Shown piece after piece: positions 7,876 through 18,900 of a stretch of DNA of 64,000 nucleotides. The translations under genes and the position numbers were made by a program. Numbering within the stretch: position 1 is the first letter of the stretch; every line of letters starts with the position of its first letter. The stretch is taken from contig CAZSNT010000013.1 in assembly GCA_964607765.1 (NCBI GenBank), positions 31,963-95,962 on the forward strand, given 5' to 3'. The stretch is from CAZSNT01 sp964607765 (GTDB lineage Bacteria; Verrucomicrobiota; Lentisphaeria; Oligosphaerales; JABHEG01). The notes beneath the pieces were generated by a model, which saw only the letters and a program-made list of their open reading frames with translations, had not been told where the DNA came from and searched no databases.

Positions 7876-10611
7876 GTGAGAAAGACCGGAAAGATCATCA
7901 TCTGTGCCCTCTTCCCGTTCATGCACGGGCTCACCGAAGGCGCCGTAACCCTTGATCCCTGCTACCAATCCGGGATGATCCTCCAAAGAGGCCAGGCTGT
8001 GCACGTGAGTGGCAGTGCTGCGGACGGCGAAACGGTTGTTGTTGCATGTAGAGGCAACAAGGCAGAGACAATTGCGCGGGAAGGGCGCTGGAGTATTGAA
8101 CTGCCCCCCATGACGGCCTCCGCTATTCCTGTCACGATGAAAGTCAACGATCACACGCTAACCGATATTCTCTTCGGCGACGTCTGGGTGGCGGCCGGTC
8201 AGTCCAACATGTTCTTCCCTCTTGAGAAGAGCCTGAACAAAGAGAGCCTGGCCCCAGAGGAGCCAATCCGTTTCTACCACCAGGAGCTCTTGCTGCATCC
8301 AAAAGCAGTGATCGACGAGAGCAATGTCGAAGTCGCGCGATCAGGCGAGCTTTTCCGCGGAAGCTGGATAAAGCTCGATCCCAGCATCGTCTCCGCGGTC
8401 GCCTACTATTTTGCCCAGTCGCTCCATCGCGAAACCGGGATCCCCATCGGCATTCTCCAAGTGGCGGTGGGTGGATCGCCGACGGAGACCTTCGTATCCA
8501 GGAGCACGCTACTGTCCAGTCCTGACGTGGCGGATTCCGTCCTGAAATGGCCCACAGTGGGTTTGCAGCCAGCTCAGCTCGACAGCCTTCGGAACGTCTT
8601 TTCCGCTTACCTCGAGCCTGGGGAGGGCTTCCGACTCAGAGGCCCGAAACTGCACCACCCGCGAGAGCCGGGCATGATCTTTGAAAAGGGGATCAAGCCG
8701 CTCGCCAATCTGAGAATATCGGGAGCCATCTGGTACCAGGGAGAGGCCAATGTGAAGAAGATCGATTCACATGGCAAGGTCTTCAAGATGCTGGTCCAGG
8801 ATTTCCGGGATAACTGGAATGCGCCAGACCTGCGGTTCCTCTATGTGCAGCTCCCGGCAATAAGCCGAGGGGGCTGGAACAAATTCCGACCTCACCAACT
8901 GTGGCTTCTTAACATACCCAACACACAGATGGCAGTGACCATCGACACCGGAATGAAGCGCAATGTGCATCCGCCTGAGAAACGGCCAATTGGGGAACGT
9001 CTCGCGTGGCTGGCCAGGAATCCGGGCGCAAGACTCACCGGCCCCGTACTCAAAGATATTGGGGAAGAACCTGGAACTCTGGTCCTGCAGTACACGGAGC
9101 CAGTGCGGTCGGCCGACGGCCAGCCCATACGCGGCTTTGAGGTGACAGCCGGGGACGGTGTATTCATCCCCGCAACAGCCACGATCGACGGCAACAGGGT
9201 CATCCTGAAGCATGACCTGGCTGAACCCACGGTACTCCGTTATGCGTTTGTCGGCTTCCCCGAGCCATGGCTGAATCTCATCGACGGCAAAGGCTGGCCC
9301 GCCACCCCGTTCGTCGTTGAGCTCCGCAAGAAACACAAGCTGCTCAAGATCATGTCGGCAGACAAGAGTCAGGCGCAGAGCGTGGAGGGACGTGGCCCGA
9401 AGAACGGAACACAGGAAAGGCAGGCCGCGGCGCCGGATGAGCTGATAGCCCGAATCATGGACAAGGCAGGCGTAGAGAACCCCGAGGCGCCTTACGCCGG
9501 ATACACCCACGTGCCTTCCGCGGACCTCTACGTGCACCCCGACGCCACATTTCTCGACAAGCACAGCCTGCCGTCGCTGAGGCACGTGACTCCGCATGGA
9601 GATGCGTATTACAAGTTCACGGGACGCCGGATGCTGGTGTCAACGGACCTCATGAAATGGGATGAGACGGAACTGAGAGCCGAGGACGGCCTGGTGACAA
9701 AGAAGGACACGTGGGCGACTGGTCATTTCCTCGCACCTGATCACATCCTGATGCTCTTTCTGGAGAGAGCGACCAAACGCATCAAATTCACACCTGAGGG
9801 CCACCTGACACGGGACTCGGCATTCGCGCTTTACTGCGTCGAGAGCAGAGACCGTGGCAAGAGTTGGCAGAACAGGCAGCTACTGGAGGGTGGACTCACC
9901 GGATCGGCCAGCCTCTGTCAACTCCCGACCGGACGACTTGTGGTGTGTTCCCAGCAGTACTCCTTCGAACGCCGGAGATACGTGCTGCACATCAAGGTCT
10001 CGGACGACAAGGGACAGACTTGGCGGCAAACCCAGGAACTGGACGGGAAAGGGGAAGGGACACACGCCGGCTACGCCTCAGGGCAAGTGGCCTGGTTGTC
10101 CGGAAAACGTCTGCTGCTTGTTTTTCGGACCGAAGACGATGTGATAGGAATGGCTGTCAGCGATGATGCTGGCGAGACCTTCGAGTTGCGGGACAGCGGC
10201 ATTGAGGCATCCAGTTCCGCCGTCTTCCTGAGCAAGTTGCCGTCCGGGCAGCTTGTGTTGGCATACAACGCCTGTGCCCCCCAACTGCTCGGAACGTGCG
10301 ACCGGAACACGAGGGAAGCATACACGAGGTGGGTCAAGCAGCTGAAGGTCAACCGCAAACAGGTTTACTCGGTACGGAAGCAGAACTGGTTCCGGGCTGA
10401 GTTGCTGCTTCGGGTATCTGACGACGAGGGCAAGACATGGGGCGAGCCCTTGCTCCTTGCCCATCGCGCCAGCCCGTTGCACCGCCCCCTGATCCGTTGC
10501 GCCAGTCCGACCCTCTTCTTGTTTGGCAAGGAACTGGTCGTGACGTCACAGGAAGGTCTCAAGGCCTCTCTCCCCCTGAGTCACATCCAAAGGAGATCAC
10601 GGCAACCATGA
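7876..10611 (+). CDS. Sialate O-acetylesterase-sialidase-like fusion
   Basis: A 911-residue secreted protein starting with GTG two bases after the previous stop. Residues about 5-22 are a signal peptide. Residues about 24-490 are a sialate O-acetylesterase of the SASA family, with the nucleophile motif GQSNM near residue 110, AIWYQGEANV near residue 285, and a TIDTG...NVHPP...GERLAW block carrying the catalytic His. From residue 493, at an in-frame ATG (9352), comes a BNR-type six-bladed propeller of the sialidase superfamily with SRDRGKSW, SDDKGQTW and SDDEGKTW boxes. It should deacetylate O-acetyl sialic acid before or during release. The second half lacks an obvious YRIP, so strict sialidase activity is less sure. 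By eye the base composition is less GC-rich than its neighbours. Confidence 0.87.
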   Translation: MRKTGKIIICALFPFMHGLTEGAVTLDPCYQSGMILQRGQAVHVSGSAADGETVVVACRGNKAETIAREGRWSIELPPMTASAIPVTMKVNDHTLTDILFGDVWVAAGQSNMFFPLEKSLNKESLAPEEPIRFYHQELLLHPKAVIDESNVEVARSGELFRGSWIKLDPSIVSAVAYYFAQSLHRETGIPIGILQVAVGGSPTETFVSRSTLLSSPDVADSVLKWPTVGLQPAQLDSLRNVFSAYLEPGEGFRLRGPKLHHPREPGMIFEKGIKPLANLRISGAIWYQGEANVKKIDSHGKVFKMLVQDFRDNWNAPDLRFLYVQLPAISRGGWNKFRPHQLWLLNIPNTQMAVTIDTGMKRNVHPPEKRPIGERLAWLARNPGARLTGPVLKDIGEEPGTLVLQYTEPVRSADGQPIRGFEVTAGDGVFIPATATIDGNRVILKHDLAEPTVLRYAFVGFPEPWLNLIDGKGWPATPFVVELRKKHKLLKIMSADKSQAQSVEGRGPKNGTQERQAAAPDELIARIMDKAGVENPEAPYAGYTHVPSADLYVHPDATFLDKHSLPSLRHVTPHGDAYYKFTGRRMLVSTDLMKWDETELRAEDGLVTKKDTWATGHFLAPDHILMLFLERATKRIKFTPEGHLTRDSAFALYCVESRDRGKSWQNRQLLEGGLTGSASLCQLPTGRLVVCSQQYSFERRRYVLHIKVSDDKGQTWRQTQELDGKGEGTHAGYASGQVAWLSGKRLLLVFRTEDDVIGMAVSDDAGETFELRDSGIEASSSAVFLSKLPSGQLVLAYNACAPQLLGTCDRNTREAYTRWVKQLKVNRKQVYSVRKQNWFRAELLLRVSDDEGKTWGEPLLLAHRASPLHRPLIRCASPTLFLFGKELVVTSQEGLKASLPLSHIQRRSRQP

Positions 10612-11699
10612 CTGATTCGCACGTACCCCACGGCTACACCATCCCCCTCGTAGACCTGGCCGATCAGACGCACCGGCAGACCATCGTCGACCGCGAGAAC
10701 GATCAGTACCTCGGCCACGTCACCACCGTACTGCTCGAGGACAACCGAACGATCCTGGCCGTCTACCCGAAAGGACACGGGCGCGGCGCGATCGTGTACA
10801 AACGCTCCACGGATGGTGGGCTGACTTGGTCAGAACGCCTCCCCACGCCGCCCAGTTGGGAGACCAGCCAGGAGGTCCCGGTCATGCGCCGCGTGATCGG
10901 CGCCGATGGGACAAAGCGCCTGATCATGTTCTCCGGGCTTTATCCGTGCCGCATGGCCGTGTCGGAAGACGACGGCCTGAGCTGGACCGGGATCGAGCCG
11001 ATCGGGGATTGGGGTGGTGTGGTGTGCATGGGCGACGTGATCGCGCTCAAAACGCCCGGCAAGTACATGGCCATGTTCCACGACGACGGCCGCTTCATCG
11101 CCGGCAAAGGCGAGCGCACCGGCCGCATGACGCTCTACGCCACGTTCTCCACGGACGGTGGCCTGACCTGGAGCACGCCGGAGGGGCTTTTCACCCGCGA
11201 GGACGTGCATCTGTGCGAGCCCGGCATGGTGCGCAGCCCGGACGGCCGCGAGATCGCCGTGCTGCTGCGCGAGAACCGGCGCGTGCGGAATTCGCACGTC
11301 ATCTTCAGCCGCGACGAAGGCGAGACCTGGTCCGAGCCGCGGGAGCTGCCGGGCGCTCTCACCGGCGACCGGCACACGCTCAAGTATGCCCCCGACGGGC
11401 GGCTGGTCGCCACGTTCCGCGACACGACACTCGACTCCCCGACCCAGGGCGACTGGGTCGCCTGGGTTGGCACGTACGAGGACATTGCCGAGAATCGAGA
11501 GGGCCAGTACCGGATCCGCCTGATGGACAATCTGCACAAGTGGGACTGCTGCTACCCCGGCTTCGAGTGCCTGCCGGACGGCACATTCGTGGCAACGACC
11601 TACGGACACTGGACCGAGGGCGAGGCCCCCTACATCGTCAGCGTCCGTTTCACGCTGAGAGAAATCGACGCAACGGCGGGGGACAAACACAATGACTAG
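10608..11699 (+). CDS. Sialidase-family BNR propeller protein
   Basis: A 363-residue stand-alone BNR/Asp-box propeller with no signal peptide. Boxes include STDGGLTW, SEDDGLSW, STDGGLTW and SRDEGETW. It is closely similar to the C-terminal third of the 15921 protein: both share YPKGHGRGAIVYKRS, an RLPTP..SW segment and a CEPG segment. The start at 10608 gives an ATGA overlap, and AAGGAG lies 13 bases upstream inside the previous gene. A canonical YRIP motif is missing, so the substrate could be another glycan. Cytoplasmic location is inferred from the lack of a leader. Confidence 0.85.
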   Translation: MTDSHVPHGYTIPLVDLADQTHRQTIVDRENDQYLGHVTTVLLEDNRTILAVYPKGHGRGAIVYKRSTDGGLTWSERLPTPPSWETSQEVPVMRRVIGADGTKRLIMFSGLYPCRMAVSEDDGLSWTGIEPIGDWGGVVCMGDVIALKTPGKYMAMFHDDGRFIAGKGERTGRMTLYATFSTDGGLTWSTPEGLFTREDVHLCEPGMVRSPDGREIAVLLRENRRVRNSHVIFSRDEGETWSEPRELPGALTGDRHTLKYAPDGRLVATFRDTTLDSPTQGDWVAWVGTYEDIAENREGQYRIRLMDNLHKWDCCYPGFECLPDGTFVATTYGHWTEGEAPYIVSVRFTLREIDATAGDKHND

Positions 11700-14298
11700 C
11701 AGCAAACGGCAACTTGGCTGGATCGCGTTCTCTGTACTCCTTATCACGCACGCATCCGCTGTCGCGGCTATGAACGGTTCGTCCGGACTGCAGTGGAGCC
11801 AACTCCCCCAACTGCCTGACACCATTGGGTTCGGCGGCCCGTTTGCCGGCACGCACAACGGCGCGTTGATCGTGGCCGGCGGCGCGAACTTCCCCGACGC
11901 GCCGCCGTGGGAAGACGGACAGAAGGTCTGGCATTCGGGCATCTACGTGCTCGAGACACCGGGCGGGACCTGGCTGAAGGCGGGCGACCTGCCGCACGCC
12001 GTTGCTTACGGCGTGTCGATCAGCACCGCGGACGGCGTGGTCATGATCGGCGGCTCGGATGCGGATCGAACCTACCCGGACGTACTGATGCTGAGCTGGG
12101 ACCCAACGGCCAAGAAGATAGCGACCTGGGACTTGCCGCCCCTGCCCGAGCCTGCGGCGTTCCTTGTCGGCGGCAAGATCGGCAGCCGCATCTACGCCGG
12201 CACAGGCAAGCGCGCCAAGGACGGCGCGACGCCCACGAACACCTTTTGGACCTTGGACCTGAGCGCCCCCGCAGGCATGCGCAAGTGGTCCGCGATCCCT
12301 GACCTGCCCGGCCCGGCGCGCACGAAGGCTGCGGCCGCGGTCCAAAGCGCCGGCGACAGGCCGAAGTATCTCTACGTCTTCGGTGGGGAAACCACAACCA
12401 AGCTCGAGGACGACACCACGCACCGGCAGTTCCATAGCGACGTCTGGCGCTTCGATCCGGCCGGCACGGCCGGAGTCGGGGCCTGGAAACAGATGGGGGA
12501 TATGCCGGGCGTCAAAGCCGCGGCTTGTGCCATCGACATCGGCCAGTCGCACGTGCTGCTGTTCAGCGGCTCGGCCGGCGCACACATACACAAACCGATC
12601 CAGGAGCGCCCGCTGTTCCCACCACAGGTCTTGGCCTATCACGCCATCACTGACACCTGGCTCCAAGTCGAGGACATGCCGCAGGGCGTGGTCACAACAA
12701 CCGTGACACGCTGGAACGGCAACATCGTGATCCCAAGCGGCGAGACACGGCCCGGAGTGCGGACTCCGCAGGTGCAGACCGCGAAGCTGGAGCGCCCGAA
12801 ACCCGGGTTCGGTCTGGTCAACTCGATCGTTCTCGTCTTGTACCTGGCCCTGCTCGTCGGCATGGGGGTGTACTTCTCCAAGCGTGAGAAGACCACTGAG
12901 GACTTTTTCCTGGCCGGAAAACGCATCCCCTGGTGGGCGGCCGGCCTCAGCATCTACGCGACTCAGCTCAGCGCAATCACGTTCCTGGCCTCCCCCGCTG
13001 TGGCCTTCTCCAAGAACTGGCTGGTCTACCCCGGCAAGATCACCATTCTGATGATCGTGCCGATCGTCATCGCGTTCTACCTGCCCTTCTTCCGGCGACT
13101 GAATATCACTACTGCTTACGAGTACTTGGAGAAGCGCTTCTCCCTGCCGGTACGCCTGTTCGGCAGCGCCTCGTTCGTCATCTTCCAGCTCGGCCGCATG
13201 GCGGTCGTGGTTTACCTGCCGGCTCTGGCTCTCTCGACTGTGACCGGGATGGACATCTATGCCTGCATCGTGCTGATGGGCGTCCTGTCCATCGTCTACA
13301 CGGCCCTCGGCGGCATGGAAGCGGTTGTGTGGACCGATGTGGTCCAGGCGATCGTACTGCTCGGAGGGATGCTTGTCAGCGTAGCCATCATCCTGTTCCT
13401 GGAGGGTGGTCCCGCCCCCATTTTCCGGGAAGCACTCGCAGACGGCAAACTGCACATGACGAACTGGAACTGGAGCACTACGGAGATGGTGACGTGGACC
13501 ATGTTCATCGGCACGCTGGCGCTGCAATTCGGCCCCTACACGACCGACCAGGCCGTGATTCAGCGGTACCTCTCTGTCAAAGACGAGAGAGCGGCCGCCA
13601 AAGGACTGTGGACCAGCGGCTCCCTCGCCATCCCGTTCGGGTTTCTGTTCTTCGCGCTGGGCACGTGTCTCTACATTTTCTTCAAGCACCGTCCTGAGCT
13701 GTTGGCGGTGGGCATGAAGAACGACGAGGCGTTCCCGCTGTTCATCGTCCGCCAACTGCCCGTGGGTGTTTCCGGCGTGGTCATTGCGGGTGCGTTCGCC
13801 GCCTCCATGTCGACGCTGGACAGCAGCATGCACAGCATCGCGACCGCTATCACAACAGATTGGTATCGACGCCTCCGGGATGTGGATGACCATCAGTGCT
13901 TGAGACTGGCGCGCATCATCGTCGTCGCCGTCGGCCTGTTCGCCATGGGTATTGCCTCGCTTCTGGTGACCTCGGACGTGAAGAGCCTGTTTTTCCTGTT
14001 CCAGAAAATCCTCGGACTGATCAGCAGCGGGCTCGTCGGTGTGTTCATGCTCGGGGTGTTTACGCGTCGTGCGAACTCCGCAGGCGTGTTGACCGGGGCT
14101 GCGGCGAGTTTCGTGGTGCTGTTCTATGTCACCCGTTTCACCAACACCCATTTCTACCTTTACGCGATCATCGGGATCCTCACTTGCGTGGTGGTGGGGT
14201 ACGTCGTCAGCTTGCTGACCCCGGCGTCCGACAAGAACATGACCGGGCTCTGCCGCTGGACGATGCCGAAGGAGACGCAACTGGCGAGTAGCGAGTAG
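11692..14298 (+). CDS. Second kelch-sodium/solute symporter fusion
   Basis: An 868-residue paralogue of the first gene in the window. A signal peptide covers residues about 5-25. Residues about 28-365 are kelch repeats beginning with an IVAGGANFPDAPPW segment that matches the first copy. Residues about 375-868 are an SSS symporter with FFLAGKRIPWWAAGLS and TAYEYLEKRFSLP. The start overlaps the previous stop by 8 bases, and GGGGGAC precedes the ATG. Two copies in one operon suggest transporters with different specificity, for example for differently substituted sialic acids. This is inferred from context only. Confidence 0.9.
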   Translation: MTSSKRQLGWIAFSVLLITHASAVAAMNGSSGLQWSQLPQLPDTIGFGGPFAGTHNGALIVAGGANFPDAPPWEDGQKVWHSGIYVLETPGGTWLKAGDLPHAVAYGVSISTADGVVMIGGSDADRTYPDVLMLSWDPTAKKIATWDLPPLPEPAAFLVGGKIGSRIYAGTGKRAKDGATPTNTFWTLDLSAPAGMRKWSAIPDLPGPARTKAAAAVQSAGDRPKYLYVFGGETTTKLEDDTTHRQFHSDVWRFDPAGTAGVGAWKQMGDMPGVKAAACAIDIGQSHVLLFSGSAGAHIHKPIQERPLFPPQVLAYHAITDTWLQVEDMPQGVVTTTVTRWNGNIVIPSGETRPGVRTPQVQTAKLERPKPGFGLVNSIVLVLYLALLVGMGVYFSKREKTTEDFFLAGKRIPWWAAGLSIYATQLSAITFLASPAVAFSKNWLVYPGKITILMIVPIVIAFYLPFFRRLNITTAYEYLEKRFSLPVRLFGSASFVIFQLGRMAVVVYLPALALSTVTGMDIYACIVLMGVLSIVYTALGGMEAVVWTDVVQAIVLLGGMLVSVAIILFLEGGPAPIFREALADGKLHMTNWNWSTTEMVTWTMFIGTLALQFGPYTTDQAVIQRYLSVKDERAAAKGLWTSGSLAIPFGFLFFALGTCLYIFFKHRPELLAVGMKNDEAFPLFIVRQLPVGVSGVVIAGAFAASMSTLDSSMHSIATAITTDWYRRLRDVDDHQCLRLARIIVVAVGLFAMGIASLLVTSDVKSLFFLFQKILGLISSGLVGVFMLGVFTRRANSAGVLTGAAASFVVLFYVTRFTNTHFYLYAIIGILTCVVVGYVVSLLTPASDKNMTGLCRWTMPKETQLASSE

Positions 14299-14344
14299 CG
14301 CGAAGCGGACAGAGGCCCCGCAGGGCGGACCGACTGGTTACTGT

Positions 14345-14364
14345 GCCGGGCGTTGTCGCCCGGC
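14345..14364. other. Short perfect stem-loop between transporter and sulfatase genes
   Basis: GCCGGGCG and CGCCCGGC form an 8-bp stem around a TTGT loop inside the 101-base spacer. No T-run follows, so it is not a standard terminator. It may be an mRNA processing or stabilising hairpin within the operon. Confidence 0.4.
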
Positions 14365-14399
14365 GCCGGGCCACACCGCAAGAGCAACACCGACAGACA

Positions 14400-15902
14400 A
14401 TGACCAGCACCCCAAACATCTTGCTCATCATCAGCGACCAACAGCGCACAGACACGCTGGGGTTCCTGGGTCGGACGCCGTGTCGGACGCCGCACCTGGA
14501 CCGGCTGGCGGCCGAGGGTGTGTCGTTCGACTGCGCCCTCACGCCCTGCCCGCTCTGCGGTCCGGCGCGCGCGAGTTTGTTCACGGGTCTGTATCCGCAC
14601 CAGGCCCGCGGCGTGGTCGAGCCGGGGTGCACCGGCCCGCTCGAGCCGGGCATGAAGGACGTGAGCGGCGCGGACATGCTCGTGAACGACTACTCGCTGC
14701 AGGAGCCGCCGCTGCTGACCGACCAGCTGAGAGCGCGCGGCTACCACACGGCCTACGCCGGCAAGTGGCACCTGGGCAACGATGTTCTCGGCAACTGGTT
14801 CGACAAGGCCTGGGGTTACGACAATCAGCAGTACGTCGACTGGTGTGCCGAATCCGGGCTGCCCGACGGCTGGCCGCTGAACGACATGCGGACACGGACC
14901 GTGCGGACCCCGCACATGTCGATTCCCCGAACGTCCGTCAACCCGATCGCGCCCGAGCACACGAACGATGCCTGGATTGCGGACATCGCAATCCGCTACC
15001 TGGAGGAGCGTCCCAAGGACCGGCCGTTCTTCGTGGCCTGCGGCTTCAACGGCCCGCACCCGCCGTTCAAGATCCCGGAGCCCTACTACAGCATGTATGA
15101 CCCCGCGGATGTCCCCGAGCCGCCGAACTTCCGGCCGACGGACGACGAGCCGGAAGCGAACCGCCGCAGCTTCTACCGCACGCTCTGGCAGGACCATGGC
15201 GACACGTGGGATGCCTGGCGTGAGTCGGTCGCTGTCTACTGGGGCTTCTGCAGCCTGATCGACGACCAGGTCGGGCGGCTGCTGGCGTGCCTCGAGACGC
15301 AAGACGTGCTTGACAAGACGCTGGTCATCTTCTGCAGCGACCATGGCGAGATGCTCGGGCAGCACGGCCTCTGGCACAAGATGCATGCGTATGAAGAAGC
15401 GCTGCGCGTGCCGCTGCTCATGCGTGCGCCGTGGCTCGGCCCGGGCGGAATCCGCCACGACGGGCTGGCGTCGCTGCTCGATGTGCCGTCGACGATCTGC
15501 GGGGCTCTCGGTCTCGAGACACCGGCAAGCTACGAAGGCGTTGACCTGAGTCCGGTCCTGAGAGGCGCTCCACTGCGCTGCCGGAAGTACCTCTTCAGCG
15601 AACACAAACCGCTCGGCGATTTTCACGGCGCCACCGACTGGCGTGTGGTCACCGACGGCCGCTTCAAGTTCACCTGGAATTGCGACGACAAGGACGAGCT
15701 CTACGACCTGACGACCGATCCGTGCGAGCTCCACAATCTGGCGGGGACACCGGGCGGCAAGCCGATCGAAGCAGGGCTCCGCGAAGCCCTGCAAGCCTGG
15801 ATGCGCCGTACAGACGATCCGTTCGCGTCGGACCTGACGACATCCGCGCGTCAATGTGGTCAACCACGTCAACAAAGTCAACAGAGCCAGCCCCCCAACT
15901 AA
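14400..15902 (+). CDS. Cytoplasmic type I sulfatase
   Basis: A 500-residue sulfatase with NILLIISDQQRTD at the N-terminus and the Cys-type site CGPARASLFTG around residue 53. The metal motifs FCSDHGEMLGQHG and KWHLGN are present. The ATG at 14400 is preferred. A GTG at 14343 would add a 19-residue Arg-rich extension unlike the family, encoded across the stem-loop. No signal peptide is visible. The C-terminal tail is Gln/Ser-rich. It follows the second symporter by 101 bases, and desulfation of the imported sugar is the likely role. Confidence 0.86.
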   Translation: MTSTPNILLIISDQQRTDTLGFLGRTPCRTPHLDRLAAEGVSFDCALTPCPLCGPARASLFTGLYPHQARGVVEPGCTGPLEPGMKDVSGADMLVNDYSLQEPPLLTDQLRARGYHTAYAGKWHLGNDVLGNWFDKAWGYDNQQYVDWCAESGLPDGWPLNDMRTRTVRTPHMSIPRTSVNPIAPEHTNDAWIADIAIRYLEERPKDRPFFVACGFNGPHPPFKIPEPYYSMYDPADVPEPPNFRPTDDEPEANRRSFYRTLWQDHGDTWDAWRESVAVYWGFCSLIDDQVGRLLACLETQDVLDKTLVIFCSDHGEMLGQHGLWHKMHAYEEALRVPLLMRAPWLGPGGIRHDGLASLLDVPSTICGALGLETPASYEGVDLSPVLRGAPLRCRKYLFSEHKPLGDFHGATDWRVVTDGRFKFTWNCDDKDELYDLTTDPCELHNLAGTPGGKPIEAGLREALQAWMRRTDDPFASDLTTSARQCGQPRQQSQQSQPPN

Positions 15903-15920
15903 CCAGAGGACGCACACGAA

Positions 15921-18900
15921 ATGACCAGACAAATGACGTTTATACTGGCGACCTGCCTCCTGCTCACTTCCGCCCACATTCTCGGTGCGGCCGATCGGCC
16001 GAATGTCGTGTTCATCCTGGTCGACGACCTGAGTTGGGCTGACGTGAAGTGTTTCAACCCCGACACCACCTACGAAACGCCGAACGTGGACCGGCTGGCG
16101 GCGGAAGGCGTCCGCTTCACCGATTTCTACTCCGGCGGCCCGGTCTGCTCGCCCACGCGCGGGTCCATTCTACTCGGCCAGACACCCGCCCGGAGCGGCA
16201 TCACGGGGTTTCTGACCCACCCCGGCCGCGACCCGGCCTACCTGCGCGGGCAACTCCCCCCCGAGGCGACGACAATCGGTGAGGCCTTCAAGGGCCACGG
16301 ATACGCCACGGGTTACTTCGGCAAGTGGCACCTTGGCTACCGCGCCGAGGAGCAACCGACGAAGCACGGTTTCGACATGTTTGTCGGCGGCATGGATCTG
16401 GCCTGGGCCTGGAATCTGGCGCACCCGGACAGGGAAGCGCCGATGCTGGACCGCCGCAAGGGCCATACCCGCTTCTTCAGTCCGCATCACCTGACCTGGA
16501 TGGAGAACGGGCCGGATGACGAGTACCTGACCGACCGCCTGACCAACGAGACCATCGACTTCATCCGGCGGAACCGCGAACGCTCCTTCTTCGCCTTCCT
16601 CTCGTTTCACACGGTGCACACGCCGCTGCAGCCGAAGAAGGAAGCGTTGAGCAAGTGGACGGAACGCTACCGGCAACTCGGGACGCTCGGCAAGCCGGAC
16701 AGCAAGCGTCAGAAACAACTGCAGAACGTGCCCGAATACGCCGCCATGGTGCAGCACATGGATGAGAACGTCGGCCGGCTTGTTGCCGCTGTTGACGAGA
16801 TGGGGCTCCGGGAGAACACCATCGTCGTGTTCACATCGGACAATGGCGGCAAAGGCTCGGTGACCAGCAACCTGCCCCTGAACGGCTATAAGCACAACCT
16901 CTACGAGGGCGGTATCCGCATCCCGACGGTCGTTCGCTGGCCGAACCGTCTCAAGGCGGGGACGACAATACGGACACCGCTGATCACTCACGACTTCTAT
17001 CCCACGCTGCTGGACATGTGCAGTCTGCCGCTCAAGCCGGACGAACACATGGACGGGCGCAGCTTTGCGGACACCGCAACCGGCGGCCCGGAACCAACGC
17101 GCGACGGCATCTGCTGGCACTACCCGCACGGTGTCCAGCAGGGCGCCGTACGCCGTGGTCCGTGGAAACTGCTCATGCATTACAAGACCGGGAAGGCCGA
17201 ACTGTACAACCTGGCCAAAGACCTCGGCGAGAAGCACGATGTCGCGCCGGAGAACAAGACGATGGTCGCCGAACTGCTCCGGAAACACGAGACGTGGCGG
17301 AAGGCGACGGGCGCGAAGTTCCCCAAGGGGTTACCCGCCGCGTCATTGCTGACCACCGATGCCGGCCCCGACGGTGCAAAGGCCGAGACGAGACTGAAAA
17401 TCGTTGCTTTCGGCGATTCAACGACAGCAACCCGCAAGACCGTCAACGCGATTTACGCCGCCAGGCTGCCGGGGCTCCTCGGACCACACGGCATCCAAGC
17501 CGAGGTGGTCAACGCGGGTGTTCCCGGCAGTCACACAGGACGCCTGACCGACAATGCGCGGCACCGCAAGCAGCACGCGCTGGACCGTCTCGATACGGCC
17601 GTTCGGGCCCACAAGCCTGACATCGTCGTCGTGCAGTTCGGCATCAACGATTCCTGGGTCGACAGCGACCTGGCCGAAGACGCCTCACGGATCCCGCTGG
17701 CCGACTACAGGCGGAACTTGACGGCCATCGTCGGCACGCTGAAGAAGGACGGTGCGCGCGTCATTCTCATGACACCGAACAAGATCGGTGGCAAACACGA
17801 GGACTGGCGGGTAGCGCGTCTCGGCGGCTACGCTGAAGCAGTCCGGTCAGTTGCGAGCGAACAGGAAGCGGAACTGGTCGATGTCTGGGGCGCTTACGAG
17901 GCATTCGAGGGCGCTGTGGCCGGAAAACGCACTGAGCTGATGCTTGACGGCTCGCACCCGAATGACCGTGGGCACGAGCTGGTGGCCACGTTGCTGGCAG
18001 CCAGGATCGGTGGGCAGGCCGAAGTCGCCCCGGCCACGCCGGCCGTGTCTCCGAACCCGATGGAGTCGGTCACACTGCCGCTCGTGGACCTTGACGGCCT
18101 CGAGCAGCATCACGTCCTGGTTGACCGGGAGCCGGGCCAGTACCTCGGCCACCCCACCACGTGCCTGCTGGAAGACGGCAAGACCATGCTCTGCGTCTAT
18201 CCGAAGGGGCACGGTCGCGGCGCCATCGTCTACAAACGCTCAGCGGATGGCGGCAAGACGTGGAGCGATCGCCTGCCCACGCCCGAGTCCTGGGCGACCA
18301 GCAAGGAAGTGCCCACGCTGCATCGCGTTGTGGCCCCGGACGGCACCAAACGCATCATCATGTGGTCCGGTCTGTACCCCGCCCGACTCGCAGTGAGCGA
18401 GGACGACGGCCTGACGTGGGGCGAGTTGCAGAAGGTGGGCGATTGGGGCGGCATCGTCGTCATGGGCTTCGTCGAGAAGTTGAGCACAGGCCCGGGCCAC
18501 TACTTTGCCATGTTCCACGACGACGGGCGCTTCTTCAAAGGCGGCTCGGGCAAGTCCTACGGCGGTGTGCCCACCGGTAAGCGCACGAGAACGATGACGC
18601 TTTACCAAACATTCAGCCGCGACGGCGGGCTGACGTGGTCCGAGCCGGAGGCCGTTTACGCGTCGTCCGAAGTCCATCTGTGCGAACCGGGTTGTATCCG
18701 CTCACCCGATGGCAAGACGTTGGCTGTGTTGCTTCGGGAGAACGCTCGGAGGAAAAACTCGCACGTAATCTTCTCCGCGGATGAAGGCAAGAGCTGGAGT
18801 GTGCCACGCGAGCTACCGCTCGCCCTGACCGGCGACCGGCACACGGGCAAGTATGGACCTGACGGCCGCCTGTTCATCAGCTTCCGCTGTCGCAGCCCGC

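Noticed and set aside
14343..14399. N-terminal extension of the 14400 sulfatase from a GTG
   Set aside because: It would be encoded across a stem-loop, is Arg-rich, and precedes a sulfatase that begins normally at the ATG.
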